Assembly: GCA_020719005.1 (NCBI GenBank)
Contig: DYQZ01000004.1
Location: 1 to 46,125, forward strand
Length of the DNA: 46,125 nucleotides
Origin: Candidatus Omnitrophus sp.
Lineage (GTDB): Bacteria; Omnitrophota; Gorgyraeia; Zapsychrales; Fredricksoniimonadaceae
Reading direction: 5' to 3'
Shown in pieces: positions 15,594 to 24,900 of the stretch. Position 1 is the first letter of the stretch. Every line of letters begins with the position of its first letter. The position numbers and the translations under genes were made by a program. Under the pieces are notes generated by a model. The model did not search any database, was not told the DNA's origin, and worked only from the letters and a program-made list of their open reading frames with translations.

Positions 15594-17723
15594 ATGTACG
15601 CAACAGAGATTTTTGGCAAGATCCTGAAAAGGAACGGGGAAGAGGTTTCTTTTGAACCCGAGAAGATCGCAAAAGCGATCCTGAAAGCGGGACAGGCAAC
15701 GGGTGAGTATGATCAGGAGATGTCCGATAAATTGACCCTCCGTGTGCTTAATCTGGCGCTGCAGTATTATTCAAAACAGCTCCCGACTGTTGAAGGTATT
15801 CAGGATATGGTCGAGGAAGTTCTCTTGACATCTCCCTATAAAAAGACGGCCAAGGCGTATATTATCTATCGCGATCAGCATTCACGCAACCGTGAGATCG
15901 CCTCGATGTTCAATGTTGATCTCGTCGAGAAATATCTTTCCCGCCGCGACTGGAAGGTCAATGAGAATTCCAACATGGCCTATTCGCTTCAGGGGCTTAA
16001 TCATTATATTTCCTCCGAGATCTCCCAGGCCTATTGGCTGAACAAGGTTTACCCTATGGAAGTGCGTGATGCACATACCAACGGGGATCAGCATATCCAT
16101 GACCTGGGGTCGATCAGCGTTTACTGCGTTGGTTGGGACCTGTATGATCTTCTTTTGCAGGGTTTTCAAGGCGCATCAGGTAAGGCTGAGTCACGTCCGG
16201 CTAAGCATTTCCGTTCAGCATTAGGTCAAGTTGTTAATTTCTTTTATACCCTTCAGGGGGAGGCCGCAGGCGCTCAGGCGTTCTCGAACTTCGACACACT
16301 CCTTGCCCCGTTCATCCGTTATGATGGTTTGAGCTATAAGGAAGTGCGTCAGGCATTGCAGGAATTCTTATTCAATGTGAATGTGCCGACCCGTGTCGGT
16401 TTTCAGACGCCCTTTACCAATGTGACCATGGACGTCCGTGTTCCGACGTATTACAAAGACAAGGGTGTTATTGTCGGTGGTGAGGTCAAGGAAGATGTTT
16501 ACGGCGATTTTCAGAGGGAAATGGACATGTTCAACAAGGCGTTCCTTGAGGTTATGCTCGAGGGCGATGCCAAGGGCCGTGTCTTCACATTCCCGATCCC
16601 GACCTATAATATCACCAAGGATTTTGACTGGGAGAACCCGGAGCTCAAGCCTTTATGGGATATGGCGGGCAAATATGGTATTCCGTATTTCACCAACTAT
16701 ATCAATTCTGACATGAGCCCAGATGATGCGCGCAGTATGTGTTGTCGTCTGCGTATCGATAACCGTCAGTTGAATTCCCGCGGCGGTGGACTCTTCGGTG
16801 CGGCACCGCTTACCGGTTCCATCGGGGTTGTCACGATCAATATGCCTCGTCTGGGGTATTCCTGCAAGAATGAAGAAACGTTCTATGCGTCACTTGAACA
16901 TCAGATGATCCTGGCCAAGGAAAGCCTTGAGATCAAGCGCAAGGTTTTGGAAACGTTCATGGATGACAGTCTTTATCCTTATATGAAGTTCTATCTGCGC
17001 AACATGCATTCCCGTTTCGGCCAGTATTGGAAGAACCATTTCTCGACCATCGGTCTTGTGGGGATGAACGAATGCTGTTTGAATTTCCTGGGTGAGAATA
17101 TTGCGACGCCTAAGGGTAAAAAGTTCGCGGAAGATACGCTGGATTTCATGCGTAAAGTGCTCCTTAAGTTCCAGGAAGAGACAGGGAATAACTATAATCT
17201 TGAAGCCACACCTGCCGAAGGCGTTTCTTATCGCCTCGCGCGCATGGATAAGGACCTGTATCCTGAACTCAAGCGTGACTGCCCGGCTGAAGCTGCCGGC
17301 GGTGAGCCGTTCTACTCGAATTCAACGCATCTTCCGGTGCATCAAACAGAAGATATCTTTGAGCTCTTTGATCATCAGGACAGTCTTCAGGCGCGTTATA
17401 CCGGTGGGACAGTTATCCATGTGTTCGTGGGCGAGCGCATTGACAACACCGAATCGGTCAAGAACTTTGTACGCACGGTCTGCGAGAAATACAGCCTTCC
17501 GTATTTCACGCTGTCGCCGACGTTCAGCGTTTGCCCGACCTGTGGCTATATCCGCGGGGAGCATCAGGCGTGTCCGAAGTGTGCAAGCGAGTGTGAAGTT
17601 TATTCCCGTATCGTGGGATACCTTAGACCTGTTAAACAGTGGAACAAGGGCAAAAAAGCCGAGTTCCTCCAGAGAAAGACATTCAGTGTATGCGCCTCGG
17701 GGGGTTGCTCAAGTTCTCTTTAA
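15594..17723 (+). CDS. nrdD: Anaerobic (class III) ribonucleoside-triphosphate reductase
   Basis: A 709-residue glycyl-radical enzyme that reduces ribonucleotides to deoxyribonucleotides without oxygen. Residues 1-95 form an ATP-cone allosteric domain (KILKRNGEEVSFEPEKIAKA). The catalytic barrel follows. The C-terminus has a zinc site (Cys647, Cys650, Cys660, Cys663) and the glycyl-radical loop RIVGYLRP with Gly675. All key features are present, so it appears functional. The ATG at 15594 has GAGGGGAG upstream. The activase gene nrdG overlaps its 3' end by 34 nt in another frame, so the two proteins are almost certainly co-expressed. It supports an anaerobic lifestyle. Confidence 0.96.
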   Translation: MYATEIFGKILKRNGEEVSFEPEKIAKAILKAGQATGEYDQEMSDKLTLRVLNLALQYYSKQLPTVEGIQDMVEEVLLTSPYKKTAKAYIIYRDQHSRNREIASMFNVDLVEKYLSRRDWKVNENSNMAYSLQGLNHYISSEISQAYWLNKVYPMEVRDAHTNGDQHIHDLGSISVYCVGWDLYDLLLQGFQGASGKAESRPAKHFRSALGQVVNFFYTLQGEAAGAQAFSNFDTLLAPFIRYDGLSYKEVRQALQEFLFNVNVPTRVGFQTPFTNVTMDVRVPTYYKDKGVIVGGEVKEDVYGDFQREMDMFNKAFLEVMLEGDAKGRVFTFPIPTYNITKDFDWENPELKPLWDMAGKYGIPYFTNYINSDMSPDDARSMCCRLRIDNRQLNSRGGGLFGAAPLTGSIGVVTINMPRLGYSCKNEETFYASLEHQMILAKESLEIKRKVLETFMDDSLYPYMKFYLRNMHSRFGQYWKNHFSTIGLVGMNECCLNFLGENIATPKGKKFAEDTLDFMRKVLLKFQEETGNNYNLEATPAEGVSYRLARMDKDLYPELKRDCPAEAAGGEPFYSNSTHLPVHQTEDIFELFDHQDSLQARYTGGTVIHVFVGERIDNTESVKNFVRTVCEKYSLPYFTLSPTFSVCPTCGYIRGEHQACPKCASECEVYSRIVGYLRPVKQWNKGKKAEFLQRKTFSVCASGGCSSSL

Positions 17724-18391
17724 TTGATTACCCGGGCAAGGTTGCAGCCGTGGTCTTCACCCAGGGCTGCAACTACCGGTGTCCTTTCTGTCATAACCCG
17801 GAATTGGTATTGCCGGACCTCTTCAGCGAGCCTTTGCTTGTTGAGGAGATCCTTTCTTTTTTAGAAAAAAGACGTGGTCAATTGCAAGGGCTTGCGATCA
17901 CGGGAGGTGAACCGACCCTGCACCACGATCTTCCTGATTTTATTCGTGCCGTTAAGGCCAAGGGTTTTCTGGTCAAGCTTGATACGAATGGTTCGAACCC
18001 TAAGATGCTGCGTCTTCTTATTGAAGAGAAGCTTGTAGATCATATCGCCATGGATATCAAATCATCCTTGGCATCGTATGACCATGCGACAGGCGTTAAG
18101 ACAGATATAGAAGCTCTCAAGGCGTCCATTGAGCTTATTAAAACATCCGGTATTGAACACGAATTTAGGACAACGGCTTTGAAAAGCATAGTTTCAGATG
18201 CGGATATGGTGGCGATCTCATCCCTCATTGGTCCGGGAGAGGTGTATAATCTCCGACGGGGGAATTTAAACGGCAAGATCCTGGATTATGCGGCGTTCGC
18301 GGATAAAGCTGATTATACCGATGAAGAATGGACGCGCATGAAGAAAATATATCCTGATGCGCCGATAACGGGGATGGATATTGATATGTAA
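17690..18391 (+). CDS. nrdG: Anaerobic ribonucleotide reductase activating protein
   Basis: A 233-residue radical SAM activase that installs the glycyl radical on NrdD. The cluster motif is CNYRCPFC (Cys27, Cys31, Cys34), and SAM-binding ITGGEPTL follows. The N-terminus MRLGGLLKFSLIDYPGK is typical of the NrdG/PflA-like group found with short class III reductases. I chose ATG 17690 because family members start there. An upstream in-frame GTG at 17639 would add residues unlike the family. The 34-nt overlap with nrdD suggests translational coupling. Confidence 0.93.
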   Translation: MRLGGLLKFSLIDYPGKVAAVVFTQGCNYRCPFCHNPELVLPDLFSEPLLVEEILSFLEKRRGQLQGLAITGGEPTLHHDLPDFIRAVKAKGFLVKLDTNGSNPKMLRLLIEEKLVDHIAMDIKSSLASYDHATGVKTDIEALKASIELIKTSGIEHEFRTTALKSIVSDADMVAISSLIGPGEVYNLRRGNLNGKILDYAAFADKADYTDEEWTRMKKIYPDAPITGMDIDM

Positions 18392-18439
18392 GGATAAGAA
18401 GGTGGCAAAAGAAAAATAATTTGCTCATTAACTTATCTA

Positions 18440-18467
18440 TTGACAAGAGGATAGCGAAGATTAAAAT
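18440..18467 (+). promoter_or_regulatory. Candidate sigma-70 promoter of the small exported protein
   Basis: TTGACA (18440-18445), a 16-nt spacer and TAAAAT (18462-18467, 5 of 6 to consensus). It would give a 5' leader of about 110 nt before the ATG at 18583. Confidence 0.6.
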
Positions 18468-18582
18468 ATCTTAATTATCGTTCCATTTTTTAATAATGAA
18501 GGGCTTAAGGCTCTTTTGATGGCAAATATGATCTTTTAGGAACAAGGTTTGAAAAAATAAACAGGATGAAAGGGAGAATCAA

Positions 18583-19047
18583 ATGAAGACAATGATCTTG
18601 GCTGTTTTGTTGTTGGTTGGGATTTCTTTGGTGGGCGTTCGTTTGTCAGTTGCCCAGGAAGCTGATACGGACAAATTTTCTTTCGGTAAGGTTGTTAGCG
18701 TTGCGGCTGATCAGGTCACGGTGAAGGAATATGATTTCGCTAAGGATGCGGATGTTGAAGTTGTTTATGCGACCACTGCTGAAACAGAGCTTGGCAATAT
18801 CAATGCCGTGGCAGACCTTAAGGCTGAAGATGATGTGGTCATTGATTATGTTGAAAAAGAAGGTAAACGCGTTATCACAACGCTCGTGAAAGAAGAAAAA
18901 GGCGCTGAGGTCCCGGCAGCTGCGACGGACGAGGGCATGGCCCCGGTCGTAGAAGCACAGGCGCCTGTTGCACCTGCGGCGGATGCCGTTACTCCTGAAG
19001 AAGTCAAGGTTGAAACACCGGCAGAAACCGCACCGGTACAGCAATAA
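18583..19047 (+). CDS. Small exported protein with Ala/Pro/Glu-rich tail, function unknown
   Basis: A 154-residue protein. Residues 1-24 form a signal peptide (ILAVLLLVGISLVGVRLSVA, cleavage probably near AQEA). Residues 30-105 look like a small beta-rich domain with alternating polar and hydrophobic residues (KVVSVAADQVTVKEYDF, then DDVVIDYVEKEGKRVITTLV), reminiscent of OB-like periplasmic domains. The last 50 residues are low-complexity Ala/Pro/Glu/Val and probably disordered. AGGGAG precedes the ATG. I recognise no family with certainty. It has its own promoter and precedes the cold-shock gene by 71 nt. Confidence 0.75.
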   Translation: MKTMILAVLLLVGISLVGVRLSVAQEADTDKFSFGKVVSVAADQVTVKEYDFAKDADVEVVYATTAETELGNINAVADLKAEDDVVIDYVEKEGKRVITTLVKEEKGAEVPAAATDEGMAPVVEAQAPVAPAADAVTPEEVKVETPAETAPVQQ

Positions 19048-19118
19048 TAAAGCGGTTAGGCAGAGCCCCGTTCGTCGGGAAAATGATCAAACAGTAGCTG
19101 GAAGAAAGAGAAGCAAAA

Positions 19119-19361
19119 ATGACAAAAGGTAAAGTGAAGTGGTTCGATCGCAAAAAGGGTTATGGTTTCGTGACAATGGAAGAAGGTAAGGACGTTTATG
19201 TCCATTACAGTGGTATCAATGGCGATGGTTACAAGTATCTCGTTGATGGTGAGGATGTGGAATTTGAAGTTCAGGAAGATTCCCGTGGTCCTAAGGCTGT
19301 CAATGTGACGCGTCTGAATCCGCCGGCAGAAAAGCCGCGTTCCAGCCGTTACGGCGAGTAA
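19119..19361 (+). CDS. Cold-shock-domain RNA/DNA-binding protein
   Basis: An 80-residue CspA-type protein that binds single-stranded nucleic acids. The start GKVKWFDRKKGYGFV contains the RNP1 motif KGYGFV, and RNP2 is DVYVHY. Residues 1-67 form the domain; a short basic tail (KPRSSRYGE) follows. Length and motifs are normal for the family. A strong terminator follows at 19384. Whether it is induced by cold cannot be told. Confidence 0.93.
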   Translation: MTKGKVKWFDRKKGYGFVTMEEGKDVYVHYSGINGDGYKYLVDGEDVEFEVQEDSRGPKAVNVTRLNPPAEKPRSSRYGE

Positions 19362-19383
19362 TTTTCGCGTGAGCGAAGTTTCT

Positions 19384-19420
19384 AAGGGGCATGTCACCAC
19401 GTTGACATGCTCCTTTTTAT
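19384..19420 (+). terminator. Rho-independent terminator of the cold-shock gene
   Basis: A 13-bp stem (19384-19396 with 19403-19415, one G-U pair) with a 6-nt loop; the core GCATGTCA/TGACATGC is perfect. The descending arm runs into a T-rich tract (CCTTTTTATTT). Confidence 0.9.
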
Positions 19421-19459
19421 TTAAACAAGATGACGGACGGTTATAGGGTTTTTGGAAAG

Positions 19460-19569
19460 AGCCATTGGTCGGCACACCCCAATCGCTCAGACAGAAAAAA
19501 CCGTCTTTTCTTTTTGGTTAGGGGTGGACGGTTTTTTAACTCGCGCTTGGGGTATGCCGACCCATGGCT
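19460..19569. repeat. 110-bp nested inverted repeat between the cold-shock gene and mntP
   Basis: Outer arms 19460-19482 and 19547-19569 are inverted repeats matching at 21 of 23 positions. Inner arms 19495-19505 (A-run then CCGTC) and 19527-19537 (GACGG then T-run) match 11 of 11. The inner hairpin resembles a bidirectional terminator. The outer arms would close the whole segment into one long hairpin, as in miniature inverted-repeat elements. No target-site duplication was seen beside the outer arms, and no second copy was noticed in the window. Confidence 0.75.
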
Positions 19570-19599
19570 TATAAAAAGCACAATAGATTGTAAGGTGTT

Positions 19600-20160
19600 A
19601 TGACTATTTTGATGATCCTGTTCACGGCGGTGGGGCTTTCGATGGATGCGTTCGCGGTCGCGGTGGCGGCCGGGGCATCGGGGGTTAAAAGCATGCGTGA
19701 TACGCTGAAGATCGCGGGCGCATTCGGGTTCTTTCAGATGATGATGCCGTTGGCAGGATGGGTGCTGGGGGTGCAGCTAAAATATTTCATCAGAGCTTTC
19801 GATCATTGGGTGGCGTTCTTGCTGTTGGCTTTTATCGGCGGGAAGATGGTGCATGAAGCGTTCTCGTCCGAGGAGAAGTGCGAACGTGAAGAAGGCGTGA
19901 TGACGAACAAACGGCTTTTGCTTTTAGCGGTGGCGACGTCCATTGATGCACTGGCCGTCGGGGTAAGTCTTGTTATGCTTGAACAGCCAGTGCTGTTGGC
20001 TGCAGGGATCATTGGTGTAGTTACCTTTATTCTTTCTTTGGCCGGTGTTTTTATCGGCCGGTTCTGCTGTTGTGTATGGGGTAAGCGTGCGGAGTTCGCG
20101 GGCGGTGTTATCCTTATCCTTATCGGTATCAAGATCCTTTTGGATCATCTCAAAGGTTAG
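19600..20160 (+). CDS. mntP: MntP-family manganese efflux pump
   Basis: A 186-residue polytopic inner-membrane protein of the MntP (YebN) family, which exports Mn2+. Six hydrophobic segments can be traced. The duplicated signature with membrane aspartates is visible as GLSMDAFAVAVAAG in the first half and ATSIDALAVGVSLV in the second. Length is normal (about 188). The upstream region holds the nested inverted repeat. I see no yybP-ykoY manganese riboswitch core, which often controls this gene elsewhere. Its stop overlaps the stop of the convergent alkD-like gene by 3 bases. Confidence 0.93.
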   Translation: MTILMILFTAVGLSMDAFAVAVAAGASGVKSMRDTLKIAGAFGFFQMMMPLAGWVLGVQLKYFIRAFDHWVAFLLLAFIGGKMVHEAFSSEEKCEREEGVMTNKRLLLLAVATSIDALAVGVSLVMLEQPVLLAAGIIGVVTFILSLAGVFIGRFCCCVWGKRAEFAGGVILILIGIKILLDHLKG

Positions 20161-20861
20161 ATCTTTCCTTCCAGATATTTTTTGTAGAGTGGGCGTGGGA
20201 ATCTTTCGATGGCGTAGCGTAGGAGCGTGCGCGGCATTTGTTGATAGCGCGGCGTAAGATAATCCTTCAGTGCCCGCAGGTCTTTTTTCCCAGCTTCTCT
20301 CAACATCCAGCCAACAGCTTTGTGAATAAGATCTTCATCGTCGGAAAGAAGCATGTCGGCGATACGGAAAGTATCGTGGATGTCGCCTGTGCGGATAAAA
20401 GCAAAAGTGCTGACGATGGCGATACGGCGTTCCCACATATTTGTTGAACGGGCAAGTTGATCGAGCAAAGTGCGGGGTTTATCTTTCAAATGATCCCCGA
20501 GCAGTTTGTGGGCTGAAAGATCGACCAGGTCCCAGTTATTGATGCTGCCTGTGTGTTTCAGATAGAGCGCAATGATCTTTTCTTTTTCCGTTGTTGTGCC
20601 GCACGTGTATTGTTCGATCAGGATAAAAAGGGCAAGGAGCCGTTCTTCATGGATGGGGGATGTTAGAAGGGATGTAACTTCTTTCTTATCAAGAGTATGG
20701 AATGTATGGGCAATGCTACGGATCTCAGGTACTTTTACGCCGATAAAGACATCGCCTTCACCATATTCGCCCGGTCCTGTTTTAAAGAAAGAGGAGAGGA
20801 TACGTGCTTTTTCTGTGCTTGCACAAGCGTGCAGGTGTTTTCGGGCTAGAGACGCTGACAT
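20157..20861 (-). CDS. AlkD-like DNA alkylation repair protein
   Basis: A 234-residue all-helical HEAT-repeat-like protein of the DNA alkylation repair (AlkD) family, glycosylases that remove alkylated bases. Recognisable are FIGVKVPEIRSIA, the helix pair HEERLLALFILIEQY, INNWDLVDLSAHKLLG, ERRIAIVSTFAFI, DLIHKAVGWMLREAGK and the late MPRTLLRYAIERF. Trp and Asp in NNWDLVD correspond to positions that line the active cleft in the family. Length is normal. It is the only minus-strand gene recognised in the window and converges with mntP. A TATAAT on the minus strand at 20904-20899 could be its -10. Confidence 0.92.
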   Translation of the reverse strand: MSASLARKHLHACASTEKARILSSFFKTGPGEYGEGDVFIGVKVPEIRSIAHTFHTLDKKEVTSLLTSPIHEERLLALFILIEQYTCGTTTEKEKIIALYLKHTGSINNWDLVDLSAHKLLGDHLKDKPRTLLDQLARSTNMWERRIAIVSTFAFIRTGDIHDTFRIADMLLSDDEDLIHKAVGWMLREAGKKDLRALKDYLTPRYQQMPRTLLRYAIERFPRPLYKKYLEGKI

Positions 20862-21006
20862 GGTGATGCCTTTTAATTAACTCTATTAACTAGTTTATAT
20901 TATAATTTAAAGTTGCCATCTTTAACCTCTAGGGGTATCATAACATAAGTTCATTCTTTAAAAAATCCTCTACTTAACTCCTTGTTAATATCGACGGGAA
21001 AAATGC

Positions 21007-21933
21007 ATGAAAAAGACATTGTTTTTAGTATGCTGCCTTGTGTATGGATGTGTCCTTTTTGTTACCTCCCTTTTTGCCCAGCAAAGTGCTGAGATCATCA
21101 ATATCAATTATAAATATAAGATCGCTTTTGCGGACCTGACCGAGAAAGATGTAAAACCCGGGGATATGGTCACTGTTGGTACATCTAATGGCGAGCAGGT
21201 TTATCTGAAAGTGGTCGAGGCGTATCCGGTCATGGTAAAGCTTATGATCGCGGATGAGCCTGAATATAAACTGACGGAGGAAACGTTCAGTCATATTGTT
21301 GTTGGCGGAAGCGTTGTTGTTGGTAACGCGGGAAAAAAAAGAATGGCAGCGCCTGTTGTGAGCATGCCTTCTGTTAAGGCTGAAGAAAAGACGGTTGATG
21401 AAGATATCGCTCATGTGGAAAGTTATTCACCTTCTTCTCTGCGTGAGACAAAGCCTGTGGAGAGGCCGCTCAAGAATGCCCCGCTTGTGGTGCCGGTGTC
21501 TGTTCCCGTCAAGGAAACGGTTGAAGCTCCTCTTGTTATGGTGCCCGCGGTTGCTGTTTCAAATGATGCTGACGTGTGTAAAAGTCGGTTGGCGACGGTG
21601 GAGAAACGGCTTGATCAGGTCATGAACAACAATGTGTCGTTGTCGGAAAATGTGACCATGCTTTTGGCAGACAAGAATGCGGTTGAGGAAAAAGTGCGGG
21701 TGAAAGAGGCTGAGGCGGTTGTCTTGAAGCAAAAACTCGATGAGGCTCTTCCTGCCCGTAGTGCACTTGAAGGGCAATTAAAAAGCGTCCAGGCGGACCT
21801 TGTGAATGCACGTTCACAAAAAGAGAGCGCGGATAAAGAGATCCAGTCCCTGAACATCAAACTTGTCGAACTTAAGAAAAAACTTGCTCGCATGGTCGAG
21901 ATCATCAACAACAATGTGAAAGTCTATGAATAA
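21007..21933 (+). CDS. Exported protein with C-terminal coiled coil, first gene of the giant-protein unit
   Basis: A 308-residue protein of unknown function. Residues 1-25 form a signal peptide (LFLVCCLVYGCVLFVTSLFA, cleavage probably after FAQ). Residues 30-110 look beta-rich. Residues 115-190 form a Pro/Val/Glu-rich linker (PLVVPVSVPVKETVEAPLV). Residues about 190-300 are a heptad-patterned coiled coil (LATVEKRLDQVMNNNVSL onward). The stop overlaps the start of the giant gene by 8 bases, so the two are translationally coupled and both products are exported. A partnership through their coiled coils is plausible but is inference. Confidence 0.8.
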   Translation: MKKTLFLVCCLVYGCVLFVTSLFAQQSAEIININYKYKIAFADLTEKDVKPGDMVTVGTSNGEQVYLKVVEAYPVMVKLMIADEPEYKLTEETFSHIVVGGSVVVGNAGKKRMAAPVVSMPSVKAEEKTVDEDIAHVESYSPSSLRETKPVERPLKNAPLVVPVSVPVKETVEAPLVMVPAVAVSNDADVCKSRLATVEKRLDQVMNNNVSLSENVTMLLADKNAVEEKVRVKEAEAVVLKQKLDEALPARSALEGQLKSVQADLVNARSQKESADKEIQSLNIKLVELKKKLARMVEIINNNVKVYE

Positions 21934-24900
21934 AAAATCCATTCTTCCCGGTATTCTTGCAGTTGTTTTTCTGTCATCGAATCTTATGCCGTACGGCGTG
22001 CATGCGGCGCCTCTTGATATGGTGGCGCAGGACGAGCTTTTCTTTGCCCAACAGGAACTGAAGCAGGCAAAGGACAAATTGCTTGCTAAAGAGGCGGAGC
22101 TTTCAAAACTCGTCATGGAAAAAGAAGTGGCGAAAATGAATGCTGAGACAGCGTCTCGAGAAAAGGAACTGCTTCAGGCCAAGATCGACGGCTTGCAAAA
22201 GAATATCGTTGAACGGGACCAGTCTTTGCCTAAACAGATCGAACAATCCATCGGGCCTTTGCAGAGCAGGGCGGATGAATTGAGCCAGGAATTGAAAGTG
22301 TTGCAGTTCTCCCTTGAGCAAAAGAATATCAGGCTTGCTGAAGTGGAAGCTCAAAAGCAGGGCATCGAACTTCAGATGAGAAAGACTGATGATGAGAAAC
22401 TTTTGTTGCGTGATTCGTTAAGAAGGGTCGGCGATGAACTCGACAAGCTTAAGACCAACCTTGCGAAGCGTGTTCAGGAAGAAACAGCTGTTCAGCAGGC
22501 AAAGATCGTTGAACTTGAAAGTAAGGCGTCGGCTCAAAAGACCCTAACGGATGAGAAGATCAAGCAGGCGTCGGTAGTGCTTGAGGACAAGGTCCGCAGT
22601 CTGGATCTGCAACTTAAATCAAAGGATGATGAAGCAAATGCCAAAGTAGCGGCGATCAAAGAGCAATTAGATCAAAAAATAAAGAATTTGGAAGCGGCGT
22701 TGTTGAGTGCAAAGAATGAGACGGCAGGTGCTCTTAAGAATGCGGAAGGCCTTTCCAAAGCAACGATCGAAACATTACGCCAGGAATTAGGCGCCAGGGA
22801 GGCAGATGCCCAGCGTCGCGTTGCTGAGGCTAAGGTGCCGTATGAGGAAAAGATCAAACAGCTGACCTCAAATATTGCGACGGTTAAAGAAGCGGCCCTT
22901 AAAGATGTGCAGGTGATCAAGGGTAAGTATGAGGAAAAAGTGACGGCTCTTCAGGCTGAAATGGGTAAGGCTAAGACAGACGCTGATGTTAAGGTCAAGG
23001 CGGTCAGGGAAGAGTTACAGAAAAAGATCGATGAACTCAACAATAAGATTGAACAGGATAAGACGGACGCCGCGGGTAAATTAGGCGCACAGCGTTTGGA
23101 TTATGATGGAAAATTGGCCCTTGTTAAACAGGAGACGCTCAAAGTCCAGCAGGAATTGTCTTCACGTGAGGGGATGATCGCGTCGTTGAAGCAGGAGAGG
23201 GATGCTCTTTTACTCAAGGGTGAGGATGCAAAAAAGAGCGAGGCTGTGCTTACTGCGAAGATCAGCGGGTTGCAGGATGAAATGGCGGCGCTTAAGAAGA
23301 ATGCCGAACTTCAGGTGCAGGTGGCAAAGAATGATTCAGCGTTGATCGTCGAGAAAATGAAGACAGACGCGCAGTTGGCTCAGGAGAAGATCAAGGCCGA
23401 GGCTGATAAAGCGTTGGCTAATGCGGATGGCAGGGTGGCTAAGATACAAGAAGAGCTCAACGCCTTGCGTATCGTATTGAAAGATAAGGAGACGCAGGCT
23501 CAAGTGGCTGAGAAAGAGCGTGACGCTCTTAGTGCAAAGCTGGCAACGGCGCTCTCTTCAGGTGATGCGCTCCGTAAGAACATGGAAATGGTGCAGGCTG
23601 AATTAAAAACGTTCCAGCAGTCATTGCCTCAAAAGCTTGAGGAAGGAAAAGCTCCTCTGGCAGCTGAGATAGGAATGCTGAAAGCAAAGATCACCGCTCT
23701 TGATGTTGCGGCGCGTGATGCTGATGCCAAAGCACGTTTGGATATTGAGAAGGCGGAAGCCCGGACGGCGGTCGAGGTTGCTAGGATCAAAGAGGAATCG
23801 GCTAAGGCGCTGGCTGTTGTCAAAGACGATGCCTCAAAAGCGTTAGCGTTAGCAAAAAATGATACGGTCGTGGGAGTGAAGGCGGCGAAAGAGGAGGCTG
23901 CTGCGGCTGTGGTCCTTGTCAGGAACGAGAGTGCTGGGGAAATCGCCAGGATCAAGGCGGAAGCTTCACAAATGAAAGATGCGTCTGGCGAAGAGATCCG
24001 TCTTTTAAAAGCCAAGATCGCGGAAGTGCAATCTTCTTTGCCGCGGCTTGTTGAGTTAGAGAAAACACCGTTGCAGGAAAAGATCCGGGTTCTTGAGACG
24101 GAATTACAACAGGCATTGATCGTCGCAGAAAAGACGTCAGGAGAGATAAAGTCAGGGTATGAAACAAAATTGACCGGGTTAAAAAATACCCTTGATCAGC
24201 AAAAAGTGACGTTTGAAGAACAGCTAAGGGCTGTGAAGACGCCTCTTGAGGCAGAGGTGCGTTCTTTACAGCAAAAGCTTGCGGAGATGGATGGGACGCT
24301 AAAGGTGAAAGAAGAAAAGATCGCGGCATTATCGTCTGACCGTGAGGCGCTTTTGAAAGAAAAAGAAAAGACTGCTCTTTCTTTTGCGGGTGAAAAGAAT
24401 GCATTGATGTCGGCGAAAGCAGACCTTGAAGGCTTGATCAAGGCGGCTCAGGATGAGGGTAAACAAAGCGCGCTACGTTTGAAGGAATTGTCTGATCGCA
24501 AGGCCTTTTTGGATGAGGCATTGGCTAAGGCATCGGCAGAACGTGTGAGGTTGACGACGTCGCTTGAGACTGTTCAACAGGAATTGAAGGTGGCTCGGGA
24601 GAGTGTCCCCCTCGAGGTCGCGAAGGCGGCGGATCCGTTAAAGGGAAAAATTGCGGATATTGAGGCAAAGGCAAAAGAAGAAGCGGCGCGGATGCAGATG
24701 AGCATAAGTGATCTTGCAGCGAAAATGAAGGCAATGACCACTGAGCGTGATGCTCTTTTGAAAGAAAAAGAAAAGCTGGTGGTCTTACGCGCGAATATCG
24801 AAGAGGAGCTTAAGACATTAAAGGAGACTGCGACGAAAGAGGTTGAGGCATTGCCACTAAAACTTGCTGAAGCCAGGAAACCGTTGGAAGAAAAGATCGG

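Noticed and set aside
17990-18000. T-loop-like GGTTCGAACCC that could suggest a tRNA
   Set aside because: It lies inside nrdG in a conserved coding region, and no acceptor, D or anticodon arms can be folded around it.
19460-19599. Possible yybP-ykoY manganese riboswitch upstream of mntP
   Set aside because: The conserved core sequences of that riboswitch are not present; the structure seen is a simple nested inverted repeat.
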